DNA from: Pseudomonadota bacterium
GTDB taxonomy: Bacteria; Pseudomonadota; Gammaproteobacteria; Xanthomonadales; Rhodanobacteraceae
Assembly (NCBI GenBank): GCA_023412995.1
Contig: JAEZQS010000341.1
Coordinates: 1 to 20,127, forward strand
Reading direction: 5' to 3'
Length of the DNA: 20,127 nt
Shown here: one piece after another, positions 14,915 to 20,127 of the stretch
Position numbering within the stretch: position 1 is the stretch's first letter
How the letters are laid out: every line of letters starts with the position of its first letter
Notes under the pieces: generated by a model
Database searches by the model: none
Told to the model about the DNA's origin: nothing
Seen by the model: only the letters and a program-made list of their open reading frames with translations
Position numbers and translations under genes: made by a program

Positions 14915-15100
14915 TCAGTGCACCAGCTGCAGCGCCACCAGCCCCGCGACGATCATCGCGGCGCCGACCAGCCGCAGCGTGCGCGGCTCGACCTGCTGCA
15001 TCTGTTCGGCCAGGCGCTTCCAGGTGCGCGGCGAGGCGAACAGGAACAGCCCCTCGATGACGAGCACCAGGCAAAGCGCCGCCGCCAGGTCGCCCGTCAT
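14915..15100 (-). CDS. DUF2065 small membrane protein (YjeT-like)
   Basis: This 61-residue protein has two hydrophobic segments (about 5-22, ALCLVLVIEGLFLFA, and 43-60, ending VAGLVALQLVH) joined by a basic, Gln-rich loop (RTWKRLAEQMQQ). That is the DUF2065/YjeT pattern. Its function is not established; its constant position between hflC and purA is the best clue and suggests an inner-membrane role near HflKC. I chose ATG 15100, five bases after the hflC stop, with GAGCGGG upstream. A TTG at 15109 in frame would overlap the hflC stop and add three residues. Confidence 0.85.
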   Translation of the reverse strand: MTGDLAAALCLVLVIEGLFLFASPRTWKRLAEQMQQVEPRTLRLVGAAMIVAGLVALQLVH

Positions 15101-15105
15101 CCCGC

Positions 15106-15966
15106 TCAACGGCTTTGCTGCAGGTAGCGCAGGAATTCGTTGTCGGGATCGAGCACCATCAGGCTGCCCTCCTGCGCGAACACGTCGCGATAGGCCTCGA
15201 GGCTGCGGTACAACGCGTAGAAATCGGGGTCCTTGCCGAAGGCGGCGGCATAGGTGCGCGAGGCGGTCGCATCACCTTCGCCGCGGATCTTCTCGGCGTC
15301 TCGGTAGGCTTCGGCGATGATCACCTTGACCTGGCGGTCGGCGTCGGCGCGGATGGTCTTGGCCGTTTCCGAGCCTTCGGCGCGCAGCTGGTTGGCGACC
15401 TTCTTGCGCTCCGAACGCATGCGCTCGTACACGGATCCGATCACGGTGCCGTCTTCGGGCAGGTCGATCCGCTTGATGCGCAGGTCCACCACGTCGATGC
15501 CCAGGCCCTGGGTCGCGCGATTGGCCTCGGCGACGAGGTGCTGGGTCACGTCGGCGCGGCCGCCGGCGACCAGTTCCTGCAGCGTGCGCGTGTTGACCGC
15601 GGTGCGCAGACCCTCCTTCACGATCGGGCCGACGCGCTGCTGGGCGAGGGTCTCGTTGCCGGCGACGGCGACGTAGAAGCGGGCCGGATCGGCGATGCGC
15701 CACTTCACGAAGAAGTCGATGTTGACGTCCTTCTTCTCCGAGGTCAGGTAACGCTCGGGCGCGGAGTCCAGCGTCAGCACGCGCTTGTCGAAGCGCTGCA
15801 CCTGCTGCACGAACGGGATCTTGAAGTGCAGTCCCGGCTCGTAGCCGGTCTTCGCGATGCGCCCGAACTGCAGCAGGATCGCGCTCTGCGCCTCGTTGAC
15901 GACGAACACGGAATTGGCCGCGACCAGCAGCACGACGAGCGCGGCGACAATGGCGGAAAAGCGCAT
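15106..15966 (-). CDS. hflC: FtsH protease modulator HflC
   Basis: HflC is a prohibitin/SPFH-family membrane protein that forms a large periplasmic cage with HflK around the FtsH protease and restrains its action on membrane proteins. The 286-residue protein has one N-terminal membrane anchor (about 5-23). The SPFH core follows (NEAQSAILLQFGRI, GLHFKIPFVQQVQRFDKR, LTLDSAPERYLTSEKKDV), then a long charged helical region (ERMRSERKKVANQLRAEG onward). Its ATG shares one base with the hflK stop (TGATG at 15968-15964), indicating coupled, near-equal synthesis. Length and content match E. coli HflC (334), though shorter in the C-terminal helical part. Confidence 0.96.
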   Translation of the reverse strand: MRFSAIVAALVVLLVAANSVFVVNEAQSAILLQFGRIAKTGYEPGLHFKIPFVQQVQRFDKRVLTLDSAPERYLTSEKKDVNIDFFVKWRIADPARFYVAVAGNETLAQQRVGPIVKEGLRTAVNTRTLQELVAGGRADVTQHLVAEANRATQGLGIDVVDLRIKRIDLPEDGTVIGSVYERMRSERKKVANQLRAEGSETAKTIRADADRQVKVIIAEAYRDAEKIRGEGDATASRTYAAAFGKDPDFYALYRSLEAYRDVFAQEGSLMVLDPDNEFLRYLQQSR

Positions 15967-17021
15967 CAGCGGGCTCCCTTGTCGGCATCGGACGAGGTGA
16001 CGGTGCCGGAAACGGCGGGCGGCAGCGCCACTCCCTCCGGCCCGGTCGGCAGCGTCAGGATGTTCTTGCCGCGCGAGAAGTCGATCACCTTTGGCGTGCG
16101 CGCGAGCACGCTTTCCATCGTTTCGAGGTAGAGGCGCTTGCGGGTGACTTCCGGCGCCGCCTTGTATTCGCCGACGACCAGGTCGAAGCGCTGCGCGTCA
16201 CCCTGGGCGCGCGCGATGCGGTCGGCCTTGTAGCCTTCGGCGGCGGCACGCGCGCTGGCGGCGTCGCCGCGCGCCTCGGGCACCACCTGGCTGGCGTAGG
16301 CCTTGGCCTCTTCCTCCAGGCGCTGCTTGTCCTGCAGGGCGCGGTTGGCGTCGTCGAAGGCGTCCTTCACTTCCTGCGGCGGGCGCACGTTCTGGAAATT
16401 GAGCTCGGTGAGCGTGATGCCGGTGCCGTACTGGTCGAGGGTGTCCTGCAGCAGCTTCTTGGCGTTGGCCATCAGTTCGGTGCGCTGGCCCGACAGGATC
16501 GTGTCCATGTCGCTGCTGCCGATCACCGTGCGCACGGCGCTTTCGGCGGCCTGGCCGAGCGTTTCGTCCGGGTCGCGCACGCCGAAGACGAAGTCGCGCG
16601 GGTCGGTCACCTGGTACTGCACGTTGAAATCGACCAGCACGATGTTCTCGTCGCGGGTCAGCATGCGCACTTGGTCGTTGGTCTGGCGGATGCCGCCGAC
16701 GTCCACGCGCACCATCGACTCCACCGGGCGCGGGAACTTGAGGTTGATGCCGGGCGTGAGCAGGCGGCTGAAGTGGCCGAAGCGCAGCACCACGCCGCTT
16801 TCGTTGGCAGGCACCCGTACCACGCTGTCGAAGGCGACCCAGGCCAGCGCGATGCCGATCAGCGCCACCAGGAAGCCGCCCCCTCCGCCACCGGTGAGGC
16901 GCCGGAACACGTCGCGCAGGCGACGCATCATCGCGTCGAAATCGGGCGAGGGCCCGCCACCGCCGCCATTGTCGCGCCAGGGGTCGCGTTGCTTGCCGCC
17001 GCCGGGTTCGTTCCACGCCAT
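15966..17021 (-). CDS. hflK: FtsH protease modulator HflK
   Basis: HflK partners HflC in the FtsH-HflKC complex. The 351-residue protein starts with a Gly/Pro-rich cytoplasmic segment (MAWNEPGGGKQRDPW). A single membrane helix (about 49-66, FLVALIGIALAWVAFDSV) and an SPFH domain follow (GVVLRFGHFSRLLTPGINLK, MLTRDENIVLVDFNVQYQV, NFQNVRPPQEVKDAFDD). A long helical region (QRLEEEAKAYASQVVPEARG) and a short polar tail complete it. ATG 17021 has GAGGTGG upstream. It overlaps hflC by one base. A likely promoter lies at 17169-17198, giving a leader of about 140 bases. Confidence 0.96.
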   Translation of the reverse strand: MAWNEPGGGKQRDPWRDNGGGGGPSPDFDAMMRRLRDVFRRLTGGGGGGFLVALIGIALAWVAFDSVVRVPANESGVVLRFGHFSRLLTPGINLKFPRPVESMVRVDVGGIRQTNDQVRMLTRDENIVLVDFNVQYQVTDPRDFVFGVRDPDETLGQAAESAVRTVIGSSDMDTILSGQRTELMANAKKLLQDTLDQYGTGITLTELNFQNVRPPQEVKDAFDDANRALQDKQRLEEEAKAYASQVVPEARGDAASARAAAEGYKADRIARAQGDAQRFDLVVGEYKAAPEVTRKRLYLETMESVLARTPKVIDFSRGKNILTLPTGPEGVALPPAVSGTVTSSDADKGAR

Positions 17022-17128
17022 CTGGGTGCCACCTCGCTATGGTCGCGCTCGCACGCCGGCGCGCAATGGCGCCCGGAACGCTCGATCCTGGGGATTTTCC
17101 GCTGCCGCTGCGCCGGCTGCGCGGATGC

Positions 17129-17147
17129 GGGCGCCCGAATGGCGCCC
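17129..17147. other. Hairpin in the hflK leader
   Basis: GGGCGCC (17129-17135) and GGCGCCC (17141-17147) form a perfect 7-bp stem with a 5-base loop. It lies between the hflX stop and the hflK start, about 22 bases downstream of the candidate -10 at 17169. It could be a terminator remnant of hflX or a leader structure; no T-run follows. Confidence 0.4.
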
Positions 17148-17168
17148 CCGGTGCGGGTTTGCCGGCCG

Positions 17169-17198
17169 ATTGTAGGCAGGCGGCGCGCGTCGCGGCAA
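17169..17198 (-). promoter_or_regulatory. Candidate promoter for hflK-hflC-DUF2065-purA
   Basis: On the minus strand TTGCCG (17198-17193) and TACAAT (17174-17169) are 18 bases apart. The -10 is close to consensus. It sits in the 224-base hflX-hflK gap, which is unusually long for this operon, so independent transcription of hflKC is plausible. Confidence 0.45.
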
Positions 17199-17245
17199 GC
17201 CGCCGGGAAGGCCCGCGGCGTGCGGGCGCGCAAGGTCCACGCCGC

Positions 17246-18538
17246 TCAGGCGACCCGGGCGCGCAGCCATTCGCCATCGCCGTCAGGCAATCCGAACAGC
17301 GGCTCGATCAGCGCACGCGGCGCGTCGATATGGATGCGCCAGCCGCCCTCGTCCGTCGATTCCGTGGCGACCAGCCCCTGTGCGTGCAGGCGCGCGCGCA
17401 GGCGTCCGGCCGCCGCCGGCAGGTGCAGGTCGGCCTGCACGCGCTCGGCGCCGAGGTGCCCGGCGATGGCGTCCAGCAGGCCGTCGATGCCCCGTCCGTC
17501 CAGCGCCGACACCCACGCCCGCGCCACCTGCCCCGCCGCGGTGCAGTCCACGTGCGGCGCGAGGCCCTCGACCTGGTCGATCTTGTTGAACACGCGCACC
17601 TGCGGCAGGTCGGCCGCGCCGATCTCGGCCAGCACCGCCTGCACGTCATCCATGTGGCGGTCGCGCTCCGGGTCGGCGGCGTCCACGACGTGCAGCAGCA
17701 GGTCGGCGTCGCGCGCCTCGGCCAGGGTCGAACGGAACGCCGCCACCAGGTCGTGCGGCAGGTCGCGGATGAAGCCGACGGTGTCGGCCAGCACGAACGG
17801 GCCCGCGTCGCCACCGTCCACGCGGCGCAGCATCGGGTCGAGCGTGGCGAACAGCTGGTTGGCGGCGTACACGCCGGCGCCGGTGAGGGCATTGAACAGG
17901 GTCGACTTGCCCGCGTTGGTGTAGCCGACGAGGGCAACCACCGGCAGCGCGTTGCGCTGGCGCGCGCGGCGCGCGGTGGCACGCTGCGTCTCCACCTTGT
18001 CGAGGCGGCGCGACAGCTGCTTCATGCGCTCGCCGAGCAGGCGGCGATCGAGTTCGAGCTGGGTTTCGCCCGGGCCGCGCAGGCCGATCGCACCGCCGCG
18101 CTGGCGCTCGAGGTGGGTCCAGCCACGCACCAGGCGCGTGGACATGTGGCGCAGCTGCGCCAGTTCCACCTGCAGCTTGCCTTCGTGCGACCGCGCGCGC
18201 TGGGCGAAGATGTCGAGGATCAGGCCGGTGCGGTCGACCACCCGGCATTCCGTGAGCTTCTCGAGGTTGCGCTCCTGCACCGGCGAAAGCGCATGGTTGA
18301 CCAGGATCAGGTCGGCATCGAGTGCATGGCGGTGCTCGCGCAGCTCCTCGGCCTTGCCGCTGCCGACGAAATAGCGCGGATTGGGGCGCTCGACGCGCGC
18401 GGCCAGCTGGCCGACGACCGTCGCGCCGGCCGAGCTCGCGAGTTCGGCGAATTCCTGCGCGGCCTGGGCATCGTGGCGGCCGGGCTCCTCGGGCAGCAGG
18501 AGCAGCGCACGCTCGCCTTTGCGGGATCGTTCGAACAG
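17246..18538 (-). CDS. hflX: Ribosome-splitting GTPase HflX (probable CTG start)
   Basis: HflX binds stalled ribosomes and splits them under stress using GTP. The full 430-residue frame has an N-terminal HflX domain (about 1-180, with VERPNPRYFVGSGKAEEL, VVDRTGLILDIFAQRARS and GGAIGLRGPGETQLE). The G domain has G1 GYTNAGKST (205-213), G3 DTVGF (252-256) and G4 NKID (318-321), and a C-terminal region follows. Length matches E. coli (426). The frame is closed by TGA at 18547-18545, and no ATG, GTG or TTG occurs until GTG 18280, which would delete 86 conserved residues. The sequence LFERSRKGERALLLLP begins at CTG 18538, and GAGGTGA ends six bases before it, so CTG is the most likely start. A sequencing error at the first base is the main alternative. 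Confidence 0.95.
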   Translation of the reverse strand: MFERSRKGERALLLLPEEPGRHDAQAAQEFAELASSAGATVVGQLAARVERPNPRYFVGSGKAEELREHRHALDADLILVNHALSPVQERNLEKLTECRVVDRTGLILDIFAQRARSHEGKLQVELAQLRHMSTRLVRGWTHLERQRGGAIGLRGPGETQLELDRRLLGERMKQLSRRLDKVETQRATARRARQRNALPVVALVGYTNAGKSTLFNALTGAGVYAANQLFATLDPMLRRVDGGDAGPFVLADTVGFIRDLPHDLVAAFRSTLAEARDADLLLHVVDAADPERDRHMDDVQAVLAEIGAADLPQVRVFNKIDQVEGLAPHVDCTAAGQVARAWVSALDGRGIDGLLDAIAGHLGAERVQADLHLPAAAGRLRARLHAQGLVATESTDEGGWRIHIDAPRALIEPLFGLPDGDGEWLRARVA

Positions 18539-18544
18539 GGGATG

Positions 18545-18551
18545 TCACCTC
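18545..18551 (-). promoter_or_regulatory. Ribosome binding site deciding the hflX CTG start
   Basis: GAGGTGA on the minus strand is complementary to the 16S rRNA 3' end. It lies six bases before CTG 18538. It also contains the in-frame TGA that closes the hflX frame, so no longer hflX product is possible. A GTG inside it (18548) opens a different, non-HflX frame. Confidence 0.75.
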
Positions 18552-18564
18552 GTTGGGGGACGCC

Positions 18565-18596
18565 CTTCAATGCGTCCACGGGACGACGCATTCAAG
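18565..18596 (-). other. Hairpin upstream of the hflX ribosome binding site
   Basis: AATGCGTC (18569-18576) pairs perfectly with GACGCATT (18585-18592) around an 8-base loop. After one mismatch (18568/18593) CTT pairs with AAG (18565-18567 with 18594-18596), making an 11-pair stem. It lies 13 bases upstream of the hflX Shine-Dalgarno in the 126-base hfq-hflX gap. It lacks a T-tract, so regulation or RNA processing is more likely than termination. Confidence 0.6.
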
Positions 18597-18664
18597 TCCA
18601 GCCGGACGAAAGGCAGGCGGCCTGGCGCCCCGTGCAGGCGCCTGGCGCAGCGCCCGGCAGCGAT

Positions 18665-18937
18665 TCAATCCTCGCCGCCGGCTTCGCTGCCCGCAGGGCC
18701 AGGAGCGGTGCTGCCTTCGGGGGGTCCGACGCGCACGTTGCGCGAGGGCACCACGGTCGAGATCGCGTGCTTGTACACCATCTGGCTGACGGTGTTGCGC
18801 AGGAGCACCACGAACTGGTCGAACGACTCGACCGTGCCCTGCAGCTTGATGCCGTTGACGAGGTAGATCGACACCGGCACGCGTTCGCGCCGCAGTGCAT
18901 TGAGGAAGGGATCCTGCAGCGATTGCCCCTTGGACAT
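18665..18937 (-). CDS. hfq: RNA chaperone Hfq
   Basis: Hfq is the hexameric Sm-like ring protein that pairs small RNAs with mRNAs. The 90-residue protein has the Sm core: SLQDPFLNALRRERVPV with Gln8 of the proximal face and rim arginines Arg16/Arg17, IYLVNGIKLQGTVESFDQF (24-42) with Phe39 and Phe42, and the Sm2 motif YKHAISTVVPS (55-65) with Lys56/His57. The tail is short and Pro/Gly-rich and ends acidic (SEAGGED), fitting the acidic C-terminal tip that competes with RNA in other Hfqs. ATG 18937 is chosen over an in-frame upstream ATG at 18988 because MSKGQSLQDPF is the conserved start and GGAGAAAAAG precedes it. It lies 142 bases after miaA. Confidence 0.98.
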   Translation of the reverse strand: MSKGQSLQDPFLNALRRERVPVSIYLVNGIKLQGTVESFDQFVVLLRNTVSQMVYKHAISTVVPSRNVRVGPPEGSTAPGPAGSEAGGED

Positions 18938-19031
18938 GTTCTTTTTCTCCGTCGAGGAACCTGCGAACCGGGAAAAACCGGACGGCATGCCGAAGGCGCC
19001 GCTCGCGGCCGGTTCAACGCGTATTCAGTGG

Positions 19032-19049
19032 CAGCCATCTTAGTGGCTG
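19032..19049. other. Small hairpin in the miaA-hfq gap
   Basis: CAGCCA (19032-19037) and TGGCTG (19044-19049) form a 6-bp stem with loop TCTTAG, about 30 bases beyond the miaA stop. There is no T-tract. A -10-like TAAGAT overlaps the loop on the minus strand, so it might belong to an hfq promoter, but no convincing -35 was found. Confidence 0.3.
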
Positions 19050-19079
19050 GCCCGCGCAAAAGGAATTGCATGGCGCACA

Positions 19080-20066
19080 TTACCGGGCGGCGGCAGGCCC
19101 CAGGAACAGCGCCAGGGCGCGGCTGGCCGCCTCCACCAGCCGCGCCTGCCCCGGATCGAGCACGCGGGCGTCCAGCTCGCCGCGCAGCCATGTCAGCTGG
19201 CGCTTGGCCAGCTGCCGGGTGGCGAACAAGGCGCGTGCGCGGAACGTGGCCTCGTCGATCTCGCCCGCCAGCAGCGGCCATGCCTGGCGGTAACCGACCG
19301 CGCGCATGGCCGGGAGTGCCGGATCCCAGCCGGGGGCGTCCCGCAACCGCCGCGCCTCCTCCACCAGTCCTTGCGCCAGCATCTGGTCCAGCCGTCCGGC
19401 GATGCGCGCGTGCAGTTCCGCGCGGTCGGCCGGCACCAGGGCCAGCTTCAGTACGCGCCACGGCAGGCGCGCGCGCGGCGCGTCCTGCTGCAGCGAGAGC
19501 GGCTGCCCGGTGAGTGCCACCACCTCGAGGGCGCGCTGGATGCGCTGGCCATCCCCCGGGCGGATGCGCCCCGCGCTGGCCGGGTCGAGCGCCGCCAGTC
19601 GCGCATGCAGGGCCGGCCAGCCATGCACCCTGGCTTCGTCCGCCAGTTCCGCCCGCACCGCGGCGTCGGCGTCGGGGAGCGCGGACAGGCCATGCTGCAA
19701 CGCGCGGAAATACAGCCCGGTACCGCCCACCAGCAGCGGGATCGAGCCGGCCCGCGAGATGTCCTGCATCGCCTCGAGCGCGTCGCGGCGGAAGGCGGCG
19801 GCCGAATAGGGTTCGCCGGGCAATCGCAGGTCGATCAGGCGATGCGGATGGCGCGCGAGCGTGGCGGCGTCGGGGCGGGCGGCGCCGATGTCGAGGCCGC
19901 GGTACACCAGCGCCGAATCGACGCTGACCAGCTGCAGCGGAAAACGCGTGGCGAGGGCGCAGGCCAGCGCCGTCTTCCCCGACGCCGTCGGCCCCATCAG
20001 GAAGATGGCCGGCGGGCGCCGGTCGCGCTGGCCGTTCGCGCGCGGACCAGGCGCTGCCGGCTCCAT
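19080..20066 (-). CDS. miaA: tRNA dimethylallyltransferase MiaA
   Basis: MiaA transfers the dimethylallyl group to N6 of A37 in tRNAs reading U-starting codons. The 328-residue protein has the P-loop MGPTASGKT (24-32), the substrate motif SVDSALVYRGLDIGAA (48-63), LIDLRLPGEPYSAAAF, LLVGGTGLYFRAL and DGQRIQRALEV. The C-terminal signature is RALFATRQLAKRQLTWLRG. ATG 20066 is used; it has no clear Shine-Dalgarno and may be coupled to the preceding gene, whose candidate stop is 11 bases upstream. Position before hfq matches the conserved miaA-hfq-hflX cluster. Confidence 0.97.
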   Translation of the reverse strand: MEPAAPGPRANGQRDRRPPAIFLMGPTASGKTALACALATRFPLQLVSVDSALVYRGLDIGAARPDAATLARHPHRLIDLRLPGEPYSAAAFRRDALEAMQDISRAGSIPLLVGGTGLYFRALQHGLSALPDADAAVRAELADEARVHGWPALHARLAALDPASAGRIRPGDGQRIQRALEVVALTGQPLSLQQDAPRARLPWRVLKLALVPADRAELHARIAGRLDQMLAQGLVEEARRLRDAPGWDPALPAMRAVGYRQAWPLLAGEIDEATFRARALFATRQLAKRQLTWLRGELDARVLDPGQARLVEAASRALALFLGPAAAR

Positions 20067-20077
20067 CGCGGTGGTGG

Positions 20078-20125
20078 TCAGGGCAGCGGCGACTGCGCCA
20101 CCGGCGCCGGCGCCCCGGCGCTCGA
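20078..20125 (-). CDS. Possible C-terminal tail of the gene upstream of miaA
   Basis: A frame entering from the right edge reads SSAGAPAPVAQSPLP and stops at TGA 20080-20078, 11 bases before the miaA start. The Ala/Pro-rich tail is not diagnostic. In relatives mutL or a nearby gene precedes miaA, but this short piece does not resemble the MutL C terminus I know. Only 15 codons are visible, so the call rests on spacing and strand. Confidence 0.3.
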   Translation of the reverse strand, partial: SSAGAPAPVAQSPLP

Positions 20126-20127
20126 CC

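Noticed and set aside
13144..15060. 638-codon plus-strand frame
   Set aside because: It is the antisense shadow of purA and the VOC gene, without recognisable domains.
15101..15109. TTG start for the DUF2065 gene
   Set aside because: It overlaps the hflC stop and adds only three residues; ATG 15100 fits the family start better.
17646..18548. 300-codon minus-strand frame starting at GTG 18548 within the hflX ribosome binding site
   Set aside because: It has no HflX or other motifs and is the shadow frame of hflX; the GTPase motifs are all in the CTG-initiated frame.

Overview
This is a GC-rich, gene-dense bacterial chromosome segment. I infer a gammaproteobacterium of the Xanthomonadaceae (Lysobacter/Luteimonas/Xanthomonas group). 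The reasons are the gene order miaA-hfq-hflX-hflK-hflC-DUF2065-purA on one strand, the rnr-rlmB pair, GTAG-type palindromic repeats like those of Stenotrophomonas and Xanthomonas, and a secreted subtilase whose tail resembles the IFxDGFE tails I associate with this group. No phage, transposase, CRISPR or rRNA gene was found, and no gene-free stretch exceeds 300 bases.

Layout from left to right. Bases 2-460 (+) hold the C-terminal part of a polysaccharide deacetylase, followed by a cluster of three REP-like repeats (505-676). Then come minus-strand genes: an unknown 162-aa protein, a cytosolic 5'-nucleotidase, a secreted S8 protease overlapping it by 20 bases, a GFA-type zinc protein, rlmB and rnr. 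A tRNA-Leu(CAG) with its own promoter and terminator lies divergent to rnr. Next is a variable block: a DUF763 protein (-), a soluble hybrid histidine kinase (+), a minimal MscS-like channel (+), an 82-aa helical protein (+) and a VOC-fold protein (-). The right third is the housekeeping run purA, DUF2065, hflC, hflK, hflX, hfq and miaA, all on the minus strand and so transcribed from the right edge leftward.

How the genes relate. MiaA (tRNA isopentenylation), Hfq (sRNA chaperone), HflX (ribosome-rescue GTPase) and HflKC (FtsH regulators) form the well-known post-transcriptional and proteostasis superoperon. PurA opens AMP synthesis, and Rnr and RlmB act on RNA decay and 23S rRNA methylation. 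In enterobacteria rnr-rlmB follow purA with only nsrR between them. Here about 6 kb of unrelated genes plus the tRNA separate them.

Most worth a second look: (1) hflX appears to start at a CTG codon with a near-ideal Shine-Dalgarno, and routine gene calling would cut off 86 conserved residues; (2) a strong hairpin sits just upstream of that start in the hfq-hflX gap; (3) RNase R carries a four-unit 11-residue basic repeat at its N terminus and has no basic C-terminal tail; (4) two different heptamer arrays are fused in register after purA; (5) a DUF763 protein of unknown function has a helix-hairpin-helix-like motif. I did not find a convincing wholly new multi-gene system.
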